This document shows, piece by piece, positions 1 to 8,934 of a DNA stretch of 45,409 nucleotides. How positions within the stretch are numbered: the first letter of the stretch is position 1; each line of letters begins with the position of its first letter. The stretch comes from Bacteroidales bacterium. Lineage in GTDB: Bacteria; Bacteroidota; Bacteroidia; Bacteroidales; UBA10428. Below the pieces are notes generated by a model. The model saw only the letters and a program-made list of their open reading frames with translations, had not been told where the DNA came from and did no database searches. The stretch is taken from assembly GCA_016935435.1 (NCBI GenBank), contig JAFGQZ010000025.1, positions 1 to 45,409 of the forward strand, read 5' to 3'. A program made the translations under genes and the position numbers.

Positions 1-43
1 CTTGAAATATTGAAAAAAAATTAGCACATACAGGAATGTATTG

Positions 44-51
44 TATTTTTG
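44..51 (+). promoter_or_regulatory. possible -7 element before gpsA
   Basis: TATTTTTG matches the Bacteroidota -7 consensus TAnnTTTG. It would start transcription near position 58, about a dozen bases before the ATG chosen for gpsA. No TTTG sits at the expected 19-21 nt upstream, so support is only half of the motif. The TTG at 49 that would extend gpsA lies inside this element, which argues against that start. Confidence 0.3.
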
Positions 52-69
52 TTGCTCAATTCAAAAACA

Positions 70-1068
70 ATGATGGAACACCCACGGAAGATTGGTGTAC
101 TTGGAGGCGGAAGTTGGGCTACTGCAATTGTTAAATTATTGCTAAACAATTGCGACAGTATTAACTGGTATGTCCGGAACCCGACAAATATCGAAAAGAT
201 AAAAAAATTTAAGCATAACCCCAGTTACCTTTCTTCTGTTTATATCGATACCCAACGTGTACTTTTCTTCGACAATCTGACAAAGGCAATTGAAGAGTCG
301 GATATTCTTGTAGTTGCAATACCTGCCAGTTTTATTGAAGATGCATTTAAGCAAAACGAAGCTGGATTGACAGACAAGTTTATTTTTTCGGCTGTAAAAG
401 GAATAGTGCCACAGCACAATTTAACCATAACAGAGTTTTTTAATAAATTATACAATATACCCTTCAGCCGGCTGGGAATTATTTCGGGGCCTTGCCATGC
501 CGAGGAGATAGCCCTCGAAAGGCTATCGTACCTTACTGTTTCTTCAAAAAACAAGTCAGATGCAGCTTACCTCGCCGATCGTATCCGCTGCCATTATGTG
601 CATGCAAAAATTTCCGACGATATTTATGGCACTGAGTATGCTGCTGTATTAAAGAATATAATTGCCATCGGGGCTGGTATTTGTCATGGTTTGGGATATG
701 GCGACAATTTTCAGGCAGTGCTCATTTCAAATGCCATTCAGGAAATAAAACGTTTTCTCGATCGTACTTACCGAAGCAAACGGCGCATAAACAGTTCGCC
801 TTACCTGGGCGATTTGCTGGTTACTTCGTATTCGCAGTTCAGCCGTAACCGTACTTTTGGCACCATGATTGGTAAAGGCTATTCGGTAAAATCGGCACTG
901 CTTGAGATGAACATGGTTGCCGAAGGTGTAAATGCCGTTGGCTGTATCAGGCAAATAAACGAACAATTTAAAGTACGAATGCCTATTACCGATGCTGTGT
1001 ATAATATTCTTGTAAATAAAGTTTCGGCACCGCTTGAAATAAAACTGCTTACCGAAAAGCTGAAATAA
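70..1068 (+). CDS. gpsA: glycerol-3-phosphate dehydrogenase [NAD(P)+]
   Basis: Cytoplasmic enzyme that reduces dihydroxyacetone phosphate to sn-glycerol-3-phosphate, the backbone precursor of phospholipids. The protein of about 332 residues opens with a Rossmann dinucleotide-binding loop (GVLGGGSWATA). It then shows the SAVKGI segment and the C-terminal domain with GTEYAAVLKNIIAIGAGI, which carries the family's catalytic Lys. GDLLVTSYSQFSRNRTFG is the substrate-binding helix region. Length is normal for the family. ATG at 70 (or 73) is preferred over the in-frame TTG at 49, because the homologous fold begins directly after it and the TTG falls in a promoter-like element. pgi follows after 22 bases on the same strand, so the two are probably cotranscribed up to the terminator at 2461. 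Confidence 0.96.
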   Translation: MMEHPRKIGVLGGGSWATAIVKLLLNNCDSINWYVRNPTNIEKIKKFKHNPSYLSSVYIDTQRVLFFDNLTKAIEESDILVVAIPASFIEDAFKQNEAGLTDKFIFSAVKGIVPQHNLTITEFFNKLYNIPFSRLGIISGPCHAEEIALERLSYLTVSSKNKSDAAYLADRIRCHYVHAKISDDIYGTEYAAVLKNIIAIGAGICHGLGYGDNFQAVLISNAIQEIKRFLDRTYRSKRRINSSPYLGDLLVTSYSQFSRNRTFGTMIGKGYSVKSALLEMNMVAEGVNAVGCIRQINEQFKVRMPITDAVYNILVNKVSAPLEIKLLTEKLK

Positions 1069-1090
1069 TGAACTTAACAAAATATAAAGT

Positions 1091-2437
1091 ATGAATTTTA
1101 TAAAACTTGACATTGAGAAAGTCTATGGCTTTGTTGATAAGTCGGATGTTATGGCTTTAAAGGAAAAAGCAATTGCTGCCAATAAATCGCTGGAAGAAAA
1201 AACCGGTAAGGGCAACGATTTTTTAGGCTGGGTTAACCTTCCTTCTTCAATTACCGATGCAGAATTAACCGACATTGAGAATACAGCCCGGAAACTACAA
1301 AGCGAAATTGAACTTGTAGTTGTAATTGGTATAGGTGGTTCGTATCTGGGTTCCAAGGCCATTGCCGAAGCCATGACCGATACTTTTGCAAACCTGAAAG
1401 GGAAAGGCAAAAAACCGGTAATTTTGTTTGCCGGCCAGAATATTGGCGAAGATTACCTGGTTGAACTAACAGAACTGCTCGATAAAAAGAAGTATGGAAT
1501 TGTGGTTATCTCGAAATCGGGTACTACTACCGAACCTGCTATTGCCTTCAGGATACTAAAAAACCATCTCGAAAATAAAGTTGGCGCAGCAAAAGCCAAA
1601 GACCTTATTATAGCTGTAACCGATGAAAGCAAAGGTGCTTTGCGCACGCTGGCCACACAAAACGGATATAAAACCTATGTTATCCCCGACGATGTTGGAG
1701 GCCGTTACTCGGTACTTACCCCTGTTGGCCTGGTGCCACTGGCTATCGGTGGTTTCGATATTCGAGCATTGGTGCAGGGTGCCCGCGACATGGAAAAGAA
1801 ATGCCTCTCATCGAACAATTTCGAAGAAAACCCTGCAGCCCTTTATGCCGCAGCACGCATTGCCTTGTACAACTCTGGAAAGAAAATAGAAATTCTTGCC
1901 AATTACGAAAATAAACTTCACTTTTTGGCCGAATGGTGGAAACAACTTTTTGGCGAAAGCGATGGCAAAGAAGCTAAAGGTATTTTCCCTGCAAGTGTTG
2001 ACCTTACTGCCGATTTACACTCTATGGGCCAGTATATACAGGAAGGCGAGCGAATTCTTATCGAAACAGTTATTTCTATTGCCAAAACAAAATATTCGCT
2101 TACTATCCCAACAGACAATGCCGACCTTGACGGGCTGAATTTTCTGGCAGGTAAAAACCTCGACTATGTAAATAAAATGGCCGAACTCGGCACTCAACTG
2201 GCCCATGTCGATGGAAATGTGCCCAATATGCGCATCGAGCTTCCCGAGCTTAATGAATACTACCTGGGACAGGTTATGTACTTTTTCGAGAAAGCATGTG
2301 GGATAGGTGGCTATTTAATGGGAATAAACCCATTTAACCAACCTGGGGTAGAGGCATATAAAAAAAATATGTTTGCATTATTGGACAAGCCTGGCTTTGA
2401 GGTTGAGTCGAAAAAAATTAAAACAAGGCTATCATAA
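1091..2437 (+). CDS. pgi: glucose-6-phosphate isomerase
   Basis: Interconverts glucose-6-phosphate and fructose-6-phosphate in the cytoplasm, at the head of glycolysis and gluconeogenesis. The 448-residue protein is the short bacterial type. Visible landmarks are the sugar-phosphate (SIS) loop with [15 protein letters not shown], the classic PGI signature around residues 200-215 ([12 protein letters not shown]), the ESDGKEAKG segment, and the C-terminal NQPGVEAYK with the Lys expected near the active site. It lies 22 bases after gpsA and is closed by a strong hairpin terminator 24 bases downstream, so it is the last gene of this small unit. Confidence 0.97.
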   Translation: MNFIKLDIEKVYGFVDKSDVMALKEKAIAANKSLEEKTGKGNDFLGWVNLPSSITDAELTDIENTARKLQSEIELVVVIGIGGSYLGSKAIAEAMTDTFANLKGKGKKPVILFAGQNIGEDYLVELTELLDKKKYGIVVISKSGTTTEPAIAFRILKNHLENKVGAAKAKDLIIAVTDESKGALRTLATQNGYKTYVIPDDVGGRYSVLTPVGLVPLAIGGFDIRALVQGARDMEKKCLSSNNFEENPAALYAAARIALYNSGKKIEILANYENKLHFLAEWWKQLFGESDGKEAKGIFPASVDLTADLHSMGQYIQEGERILIETVISIAKTKYSLTIPTDNADLDGLNFLAGKNLDYVNKMAELGTQLAHVDGNVPNMRIELPELNEYYLGQVMYFFEKACGIGGYLMGINPFNQPGVEAYKKNMFALLDKPGFEVESKKIKTRLS

Positions 2438-2460
2438 AATAGAAAGCAAAGTTTTAACCG

Positions 2461-2495
2461 GGCTGTAAAAAAATAAGTTTACAGCCTTTTTTTTT
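2461..2495 (+). terminator. rho-independent terminator after pgi
   Basis: A perfect 9-bp stem, GGCTGTAAA with TTTACAGCC, has an 8-base loop and is followed directly by nine T residues. It sits 24 bases after the pgi stop codon and separates gpsA-pgi from the AcpH-family gene. Confidence 0.9.
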
Positions 2496-2597
2496 GATTT
2501 TCTTTTGCCAGCGAAACATACCGGCCTGTTAAATTGTTATAAAATATATGATTGGCGATTAGTTTTATGTGTCCAATTTTGTATCTTCCCGGTAGAG

Positions 2598-3227
2598 ATG
2601 AACTATTTAGCGCATATATATCTTTCAGGCACAGACGAAGCTGTTGTTATTGGAAATTTTATTGGCGATTATGTTAAGGGCAGAGATTACCTGATGTACC
2701 CCCCAAATATTCGCAAGGGGCTTGTGCTGCACCGCAAAATCGACTGGTTTACCGATACAAACCGTATAGTCCAGCAAAGCAAAAAGTATTTTGCGCCAAA
2801 GTATCACAAATGGGCAGGTATTGCAATTGATATAATTTACGATCACTTTTTAATAAAAAACTGGTCGAAATTTTGTGCAGTAAGTCTCGACGAATATAAA
2901 GAAGATATTTTTGATGTGCTCCGCAAGTATTATCCCGTGTTGCCTGAAAGGGTAAAATATATGGCCTCGTCGTTTATTAAAAACGATTGGCTCGGTATTT
3001 ACAGCACCCAGGAGGGAATTGTTAGCGTGCTTTATACTATGTCGCTCCGTACACCATTCCCCGATGAATCGATATTTGCCGCTGAAATATTACGGAAATA
3101 CTATGTGCAGATCGATAGTGAATTTATGACCTATTTCCCTGAATTAATAAGGTTTTGTACAGAAAACTTTGAGCTTTCGATACCTGTGGCCGATAAAAAT
3201 ATGCTTTCTGATAAAAGAAAAATGTAG
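2598..3227 (+). CDS. acpH: acyl carrier protein phosphodiesterase family (AcpH/DUF479)
   Basis: About 209 residues when started at the ATG at 2598. The frame is open back to 2505, but that extension runs just past the pgi terminator and shows no family similarity, whereas MNYLAHIYLS is exactly how AcpH proteins begin. Family landmarks are GNFIGDYVKG, GLVLHRKIDWFTD, and IDIIYDHFLIKNW with its Asp/His pair. Characterised members remove the 4'-phosphopantetheine arm from acyl carrier protein. Assignment to the fold is secure; the exact substrate is inferred. A TATCTTCC sequence at 2582-2589 resembles a weak -7 element directly before the start. The gene converges on rodA with 84 bases between them, in which I saw no clear hairpin. 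Confidence 0.85.
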   Translation: MNYLAHIYLSGTDEAVVIGNFIGDYVKGRDYLMYPPNIRKGLVLHRKIDWFTDTNRIVQQSKKYFAPKYHKWAGIAIDIIYDHFLIKNWSKFCAVSLDEYKEDIFDVLRKYYPVLPERVKYMASSFIKNDWLGIYSTQEGIVSVLYTMSLRTPFPDESIFAAEILRKYYVQIDSEFMTYFPELIRFCTENFELSIPVADKNMLSDKRKM

Positions 3228-3311
3228 GCGTTGTTTTAAGAACCGGGTATCTAAGCTTGGTTAATAAAGTAAATTTATGAACCTTTTGCTCAGCTAAGCT
3301 AATTAAACAGT

Positions 3312-4736
3312 TTAAATTAAATACGCTTTACGGGTAGCGTCGAGTTTTAGCATAATAAACAACATTACGGTAAACGACATTAATGATGAACCGCCATAAC
3401 TGATAAACGGCAATGGAATGCCTATTACCGGAAAGAGTGCAAGTGTCATTGATATGTTAACCGCAAAGTGGAAAAAAAGAATTGAGACCACCCCGTAACC
3501 ATAAATCCGGCTGAATTTTGACCGTTGCCGTTCAGCAATAATTATCAGCCTTATAATAAGGCCAATAAATACAGCTACAAAAGCCAGTGAGCCCAGGAAG
3601 CCCCATTCTTCGCCAATAGTGCAAAATATAAAATCGGTGCTTTGTTCGGGTACATATTTTAGTTTGGTTTGCGGCCCCTGCAGAAAGCCCCTGCCGGTAA
3701 AACCACCCGATCCAATGGCAATTTTCGATTGGTTAACATTATATTCATATCCCCAGGGGTCCGATTTCAGTCCTAACATAATTTCAACCCTTTCCCGCTG
3801 GTGTTTTTGCAAAATATTATGAAAAACAAAGTCAACCGAATATACAAAACCAATAAAGGCATATAGAAATACTACCATCAAAACAACCCCTTTTAGTTTT
3901 TTGCTTAAAGCCAGTATTATGTATGTTGTAGTTGCCAGTATAACGGCGATTAACAAAACAATGAAGCTGTCGGCTTTTATAAAATCGAGATATTGAAGCA
4001 ATAAAGAGGGAACAAGCGCTGCCAGAAGTATTACAATTGCATAACCCGTGTTTTTCTTGTTTTTGCTGTTTACCCCGTAAATCAGTAATGAAACCAATAC
4101 AAGTAACAGCAAAACAACAAACTTGCTAAAAACCAGCGAGGCAAGGAAAATGCCGGCCATAAAAAGTATAAGCAGGAGCAACCAGCCCGATAGCCCTTCG
4201 CGGTAAAGAACAATAAGCAACGACCCATATACTATTGTAGAGCCGAAATCGGGCTGAAGCATAATAAATATTGGCGGAAGGGCAATTATCAAAAACGAAA
4301 AAAATATGTTTTTCCGGCTGTTGGCCTTAACATTATACCCCGATAAAAACCTGGCTAGGGCCAAAATTGTTGTTACTTTTGCAAACTCAGCAGGTTGCAG
4401 CCCCACAGGGCCAATCATTATCCACGATTTTGACCCGTTAACCTCTTTGCCGGCAATAATTACAAGCAATAAAACTGCCAGGGAAAAAGCGTATAGCGGA
4501 TATGCAGTAAAAGAAAAAAACCTGCTGTCTGTTACAAATATCAACAATGCCAGCACCAGCGAAATGCCAATCCAGGCCAACTGCATTGCTGGACGGTTGC
4601 TGGTAGTAAAAAATGTTGTGGACGATTCGTTGTAGTTAACCGAATAAATATTCAGCCAGCCAAAAACAATTAAAACTAAAAACAAAAAAATGGCCAACCA
4701 GTCGGCTTCGGCCAGTAAGTTTAACCTGCGCCTCAT
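3312..4736 (-). CDS. rodA: rod-shape peptidoglycan glycosyltransferase RodA
   Basis: SEDS-family membrane enzyme that polymerises lipid II into glycan strands during cell elongation, working with its cognate class B PBP. The 474-residue protein consists of about ten hydrophobic segments. It has the family motif PEQSTDFIFCTIGEEWGFLG, whose Asp is the invariant catalytic-site residue of SEDS proteins, and the near-C-terminal PFISYGGSSLMSF. It is the last gene of the leftward mre cluster and overlaps the end of PBP2 by four bases (ATGA), the usual sign of translational coupling. RodA rather than FtsW is indicated by the mreBCD-PBP2 context. Confidence 0.95.
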   Translation of the reverse strand: MRRRLNLLAEADWLAIFLFLVLIVFGWLNIYSVNYNESSTTFFTTSNRPAMQLAWIGISLVLALLIFVTDSRFFSFTAYPLYAFSLAVLLLVIIAGKEVNGSKSWIMIGPVGLQPAEFAKVTTILALARFLSGYNVKANSRKNIFFSFLIIALPPIFIMLQPDFGSTIVYGSLLIVLYREGLSGWLLLLILFMAGIFLASLVFSKFVVLLLLVLVSLLIYGVNSKNKKNTGYAIVILLAALVPSLLLQYLDFIKADSFIVLLIAVILATTTYIILALSKKLKGVVLMVVFLYAFIGFVYSVDFVFHNILQKHQRERVEIMLGLKSDPWGYEYNVNQSKIAIGSGGFTGRGFLQGPQTKLKYVPEQSTDFIFCTIGEEWGFLGSLAFVAVFIGLIIRLIIIAERQRSKFSRIYGYGVVSILFFHFAVNISMTLALFPVIGIPLPFISYGGSSLMSFTVMLFIMLKLDATRKAYLI

Positions 4737-6559
4737 TGTTTGTCGGTTAGTTTACTTGTTAACATTCTTTGCTCTATGTATTTGCGGTTTGGTGCTATAG
4801 TGTCGGTGAGGTATTTTTCAATAAGCAGGCTGGCAATAGGGGCAGCATACGAGGCACCCCATTTGCCATATTCAACATAAACCGAAATGGCTATTTGCGG
4901 ATTTTCTTTCGGGGCAAATGCAATAAACACCGAGTGGTCCTCGCCATGCGGGTTTTCGGCAGTGCCTGTTTTTCCGCAGATGGTAATGTTTTGCAGGCGC
5001 GAGCCTAGTGCAGTTCCGCCCGGCTTGTTTACAGCATAGTCCATTCCGTCGGCTACATATTTAAAAAACGAAGAGTCAACCATAACAAAATGCTTGTCGT
5101 GGTTGTGCAAGTCTGCAGTGTCAATACCTTCGATGTTTTTTACAATGTGCGGCACTATGTAGTAACCCTTATTGGCAATTATTGCTGCCAGGTTTGCATT
5201 TTGAAGAGGGGTAGTTAGAATTTCGCCCTGCCCGATAGAGTTAGAAATAATGGTATGGGCTTTCCAATAACCTTTACGGTAGTAACGGTTATAATACGAC
5301 GATTTTGGGATGAAACCGGGTTTTTCAGAAGGAATATCGATACCTGTGGGATTGCCAAAGCCAAACGAAACAATATATTCGCGCCACTTGTTAAAAGCAT
5401 CTTCGGTTGTTGGGTATTTGTTGTTGTCGATAATGTTTTTATAAGTGTGGGCAAAATAGGCATTGCACGAATTCTGAACAGCTTCGACAAAATTGAGGGG
5501 CGATGCGTGGGCATGGCACTTCATTGAAACCCCTTTTGCGTAGTAGCCCATTCTGCAGGGGAAAGTGGTTGATGGGGAAATTACCCCCTCGTTCAGGCCA
5601 ATAAGCCCGTTAACTGTTTTAAATGTGCTGCCTGGAGGGTACATGGCCATTATTGTCCTGTTAAACAGGGGCTCAAGAGAGTCTTTCTGAAGGGTTATAA
5701 AATTTTCTTCCCTTATACGGCCGATTAGTAACGAAGGGTTATAATAAGGAGCAGAAACAAAAGCCAGAATTTCGCCGGTAGAGGGCTCAATAGCAACAAC
5801 ACTGCCAATATAGTTCTGCATTAATTGTTCGGCAAAGGCTTGCAGATCGCTGTCGATTGTTAATGTAATATTTTTTCCCCGAACGGCATCGGTATCGTAC
5901 CTGCCTTCTTTATAAGCGCCTTGTTCCCGTCCGCGCACATCAATTAGCCTGAACCGGCGCCCTTTTTCCCCGCGGAGGTAATTCTCGTACGATTTTTCAA
6001 TACCGCTGGCGCCATAATAATCGCCCAATTCGTAATAACTATCGGCTTTGATTAACGATGAATCGACTTCGCTTACATACCCCAACAGGTGTGCACCAAT
6101 TTCGAGTTTATATTTACGTAATGTGCGCTCGCTGAAATAAAACCCCGGAAATTTATATTGCTGCTCCTTTAGCCGGCCAAATGTTTCGGGCGACAGTTGC
6201 TTGATAAACGGGTTCCGGCGTTCCCGGTCGATGGTTTTTACCTTATGTATGCCATTGCGCAAAGTTTGGATATCGATGCCCAAAATTGAGCACAATTCCA
6301 CCGAATCGAATGGGGCAAGTTCAAAGGGCGCAATTTTTAGGTCGTACGAAGGTTGGTTATGAACAATTAGCTGGCCGTTGCGATCGAATACAAGCCCCCT
6401 TGCCGGGTAAACTATTTCCACCCTGCGGCTATTGTTCTCGGCCGAAAGCCGATATGTCGAATCGTAAACCTGCAAATAAAATAGCCGGAAAACAATTATA
6501 ACAGCAATAAGCAAAATAAAGGCGCCAATCAGATATTTCCTTCCAGCAAACTGATCCAT
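4733..6559 (-). CDS. mrdA: penicillin-binding protein 2 (elongation transpeptidase)
   Basis: Class B PBP that cross-links peptidoglycan in the elongation complex. The 608-residue protein has one N-terminal membrane anchor (about residues 10-30), a dimerisation/pedestal region containing PARGLVFDRNGQ, and a transpeptidase domain with all three catalytic motifs: S311-T-F-K314, S364-C-N366 and K530-T-G532. Its stop codon is TGA and overlaps the rodA start. mreD lies two bases upstream. Gene order mreC-mreD-mrdA-rodA fits PBP2 rather than the division protein PBP3. Confidence 0.95.
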   Translation of the reverse strand: MDQFAGRKYLIGAFILLIAVIIVFRLFYLQVYDSTYRLSAENNSRRVEIVYPARGLVFDRNGQLIVHNQPSYDLKIAPFELAPFDSVELCSILGIDIQTLRNGIHKVKTIDRERRNPFIKQLSPETFGRLKEQQYKFPGFYFSERTLRKYKLEIGAHLLGYVSEVDSSLIKADSYYELGDYYGASGIEKSYENYLRGEKGRRFRLIDVRGREQGAYKEGRYDTDAVRGKNITLTIDSDLQAFAEQLMQNYIGSVVAIEPSTGEILAFVSAPYYNPSLLIGRIREENFITLQKDSLEPLFNRTIMAMYPPGSTFKTVNGLIGLNEGVISPSTTFPCRMGYYAKGVSMKCHAHASPLNFVEAVQNSCNAYFAHTYKNIIDNNKYPTTEDAFNKWREYIVSFGFGNPTGIDIPSEKPGFIPKSSYYNRYYRKGYWKAHTIISNSIGQGEILTTPLQNANLAAIIANKGYYIVPHIVKNIEGIDTADLHNHDKHFVMVDSSFFKYVADGMDYAVNKPGGTALGSRLQNITICGKTGTAENPHGEDHSVFIAFAPKENPQIAISVYVEYGKWGASYAAPIASLLIEKYLTDTIAPNRKYIEQRMLTSKLTDKQ

Positions 6560-6561
6560 TT

Positions 6562-7068
6562 TTAATCTTTAAACACGAAAAACTGGCTTGCAACAATAAT
6601 TAAACTGGTAAATATTGTACTTAGTATAATTCTGAACAGAATGTGAAATACATCCTGAATGCGAAAAATCTCTACCATGAACAACAAAAAATGATGGGCA
6701 AAAACAAGGGTAATGGTGTATTTAACAAACCATACTGTGCCATAATAATGCACACGGGGCAGCGAGCCTGTTTCGTAACCATCGCGCGAGGCATACATGG
6801 TCAATACTGCCGGGCGCAAAAAGGCTAGCAGTAAAGTTGCCGAAGTATGCATGCCTGGCGTTTCTGAAAATATATCGACAGTTAAACCAAGCAGAAATGC
6901 ATTAAACAGCAACAGCCAACGCGGAGTTTCGAAAGGTAGCAGTAAAAGGAACAAGACATAAATATAAGGGTTCAAATACCCCCATAGTTCTATATTGTTA
7001 AATACCAGTACCTGCAAAAGTACCAGTATTAAAAATTGAAAGATGTATTTAATAAACGATTTAATCAT
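6562..7068 (-). CDS. mreD: rod shape-determining protein MreD
   Basis: A 168-residue, highly hydrophobic protein with five or six predicted membrane segments and almost no soluble part, as expected of MreD. It overlaps the 3' end of mreC by eight bases and is followed by the PBP2 gene after two bases. Sequence conservation in this family is weak, so identification leans on size, hydrophobicity and its position between mreC and mrdA. MreD helps join cytoplasmic MreB filaments to periplasmic MreC and the synthases. Confidence 0.88.
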   Translation of the reverse strand: MIKSFIKYIFQFLILVLLQVLVFNNIELWGYLNPYIYVLFLLLLPFETPRWLLLFNAFLLGLTVDIFSETPGMHTSATLLLAFLRPAVLTMYASRDGYETGSLPRVHYYGTVWFVKYTITLVFAHHFLLFMVEIFRIQDVFHILFRIILSTIFTSLIIVASQFFVFKD

Positions 7069-7882
7069 ATGTTACCGGGTATTCGAGTTTTAGCCTTTCT
7101 TCCTTCAAAACATTGTCGATAATCCATACATGCGACAATTTCTTAAAGTCGGTTGAAAGCTTTACCGAAATGTTAAAATTTACCCCTTTCTCAATTTCAA
7201 CATCAATAACCTGCCCGATTAATATGCCGGGCGGAAACCTTGCTGTAATACCGCTGGTTTCTATTGTGTCGCCAATGTTAATAAGGGCGTGCAAGGGTAT
7301 ATCTTTTAGTTTTACTTTCTGGTAGTTTGTGCCTGGCCATTCAATATACCCGAAATAATTGCTGTTTTTAATGCGTGCGTTGGGAAAGAGTTCCCGGTTT
7401 AACACCGGTACCACCGTGCAAAAGTGTTTCGAAACAGTTTTTACTACACCAATAAGCCCATCGGGGCCCACAACCCCCATGTCGGGTTTTATTCCGTGTA
7501 GGCTGCCTTTGTCGAGGGTAATAAAATTGTATTGTTTGTTAACAGAGTTGCCAATTATATTTGCCGGAATAAAACGAAAATACTCACTGCTAATCGAGTC
7601 GATAAACGATTCGTCTTTTAAAGAATAGCGGGTAAGCGAAAGGCTGTTGTACAATCGTGCGTTTTCTTCTTTTAATTTTTTGTTTTGCTCTTCGAGCGAA
7701 AGGTAATTAAGAAAACTGGTTGATACTTGCGAAATCCTGCCGGTAACGGCATGCCTTATTTTAAAGACCTGGGCGCTTTGAAAGCTGTTAAAGCGCACCA
7801 GGAGCATAAATGCTATTGTTTCGAGGAACAGGAACAACAGTAAAAAGTGGTGTTCAATTAAAAATCGTAGTAGGTTCCTCAT
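7061..7882 (-). CDS. mreC: rod shape-determining protein MreC
   Basis: Periplasmic scaffold of the elongation complex. It has one N-terminal transmembrane helix (about residues 8-30), then a coiled coil (LEEQNKKLKEENARLYNSL, roughly residues 65-90), then the beta-barrel core with the family's typical DKGSLHGIKPDMGVV and IGDTIETSG segments. I start it at the ATG at 7882, giving 273 residues. An in-frame TTG two codons further out is possible but less likely. It lies 14 bases after mreB and overlaps mreD by eight bases. Confidence 0.93.
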   Translation of the reverse strand: MRNLLRFLIEHHFLLLFLFLETIAFMLLVRFNSFQSAQVFKIRHAVTGRISQVSTSFLNYLSLEEQNKKLKEENARLYNSLSLTRYSLKDESFIDSISSEYFRFIPANIIGNSVNKQYNFITLDKGSLHGIKPDMGVVGPDGLIGVVKTVSKHFCTVVPVLNRELFPNARIKNSNYFGYIEWPGTNYQKVKLKDIPLHALINIGDTIETSGITARFPPGILIGQVIDVEIEKGVNFNISVKLSTDFKKLSHVWIIDNVLKEERLKLEYPVTYD

Positions 7883-7896
7883 GGGCAATATTTATG

Positions 7897-8919
7897 TTAG
7901 CGGATAAGGAATGAGAACTTATCGACATTTTTTAACGCAATACCGGTACCCCTGGCTACTGCATGCAAGGGGTCTTCGGCTACGTGGAACGGGATATTTA
8001 TTTTATCGGTCAGCCTTTTGTCGAGGCCACGCAATAATCCGCCCCCACCGGCAAGGTATATCCCCTTGCTAACAATGTCGGCATATAATTCGGGAGGGGT
8101 TTGTTCCAGCACCGATATAATTGCCGATTCAACTTTCGACAGCGATTTGTCGAGGCAGTGTGAAATTTCCTGGTACGAAACGGGCACTTCAATGGGCATT
8201 GCGGTCATGAGGTTAGGCCCACGGACAATGAAGTCTGCCGGTGGCTCTTCCAGATCGGGCAGTGCAGAGCCAACCATGAGTTTAATGTCTTCGGCTGTTC
8301 TTTCGCCAATTTTAATGTTGTGCTGATGGCGCATATATGCCTGTATATCGGCAGTAAAACCGTCGCCGGCAATACGTATCGACTGGTTGCAAACGATGCC
8401 GCCCAGCGCTATTACGGCTATTTCTGTGGTTCCCCCTCCGATATCGACAACCATGTTCCCTTCCGGGGCTTCAACGTCAATGCCAATTCCCAGGGCTGCT
8501 GCCATGGGCTCGTAAATCATGTACACATCGCGGCCTCCGGCGTGCTCCGAGGAGTCGCGCACGGCCCGTATTTCAACTTCGGTGCTGCCCGATGGGATAC
8601 AAACCACCATACGCAGGGTGGGGGTGAAGAACTTTTGCCCGGGGTTAATCATTTTTATCATCCCGCGAATCATTTGTTCGGCTGCGTTAAAGTCGGCAAT
8701 TACCCCATCGCGCAAGGGGCGGATGGTTTTAATGTTTTCGTGGGTTTTCCCGTGCATTTGCCTGGCTTTATGCCCTATGGCAATTAGTTTGCCGGTAGAT
8801 CCTTCCAGGGCAACTATAGAAGGTTCGTCCACAACAATTTTATCGTTATGGATTATTATAGTGTTGGCTGTACCCAGGTCAATAGCCAGTTCTTGTGTTA
8901 GAAATGAGAACAATCCCAT
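7897..8919 (-). CDS. mreB: rod shape-determining actin homologue MreB
   Basis: ATP-binding, actin-like protein that forms membrane-associated filaments and guides lateral wall synthesis. The 340-residue protein has the phosphate-1 loop ELAIDLGTANT, the phosphate-2 loop VVDIGGGTTEIAVI and the adenosine motif YLAGGGGLLRGLD, at the expected places. The first residues (MGLFSFLTQ) resemble the short membrane-associating N-terminus seen in the family. It starts 15 bases after purH on the same strand, so it is probably read through from purH. Confidence 0.97.
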   Translation of the reverse strand: MGLFSFLTQELAIDLGTANTIIIHNDKIVVDEPSIVALEGSTGKLIAIGHKARQMHGKTHENIKTIRPLRDGVIADFNAAEQMIRGMIKMINPGQKFFTPTLRMVVCIPSGSTEVEIRAVRDSSEHAGGRDVYMIYEPMAAALGIGIDVEAPEGNMVVDIGGGTTEIAVIALGGIVCNQSIRIAGDGFTADIQAYMRHQHNIKIGERTAEDIKLMVGSALPDLEEPPADFIVRGPNLMTAMPIEVPVSYQEISHCLDKSLSKVESAIISVLEQTPPELYADIVSKGIYLAGGGGLLRGLDKRLTDKINIPFHVAEDPLHAVARGTGIALKNVDKFSFLIR

Positions 8920-8934
8920 AATTGTTTAGTATTA

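Noticed and set aside
49-69. TTG start for gpsA
   Set aside because: It overlaps a -7-like element and adds only seven residues before the conserved Rossmann start.
2505-2597. N-terminal extension of the AcpH-family gene
   Set aside because: It begins just after the terminator tail and has no similarity to the family, whose members start at MNYLAH or MNFLAH.
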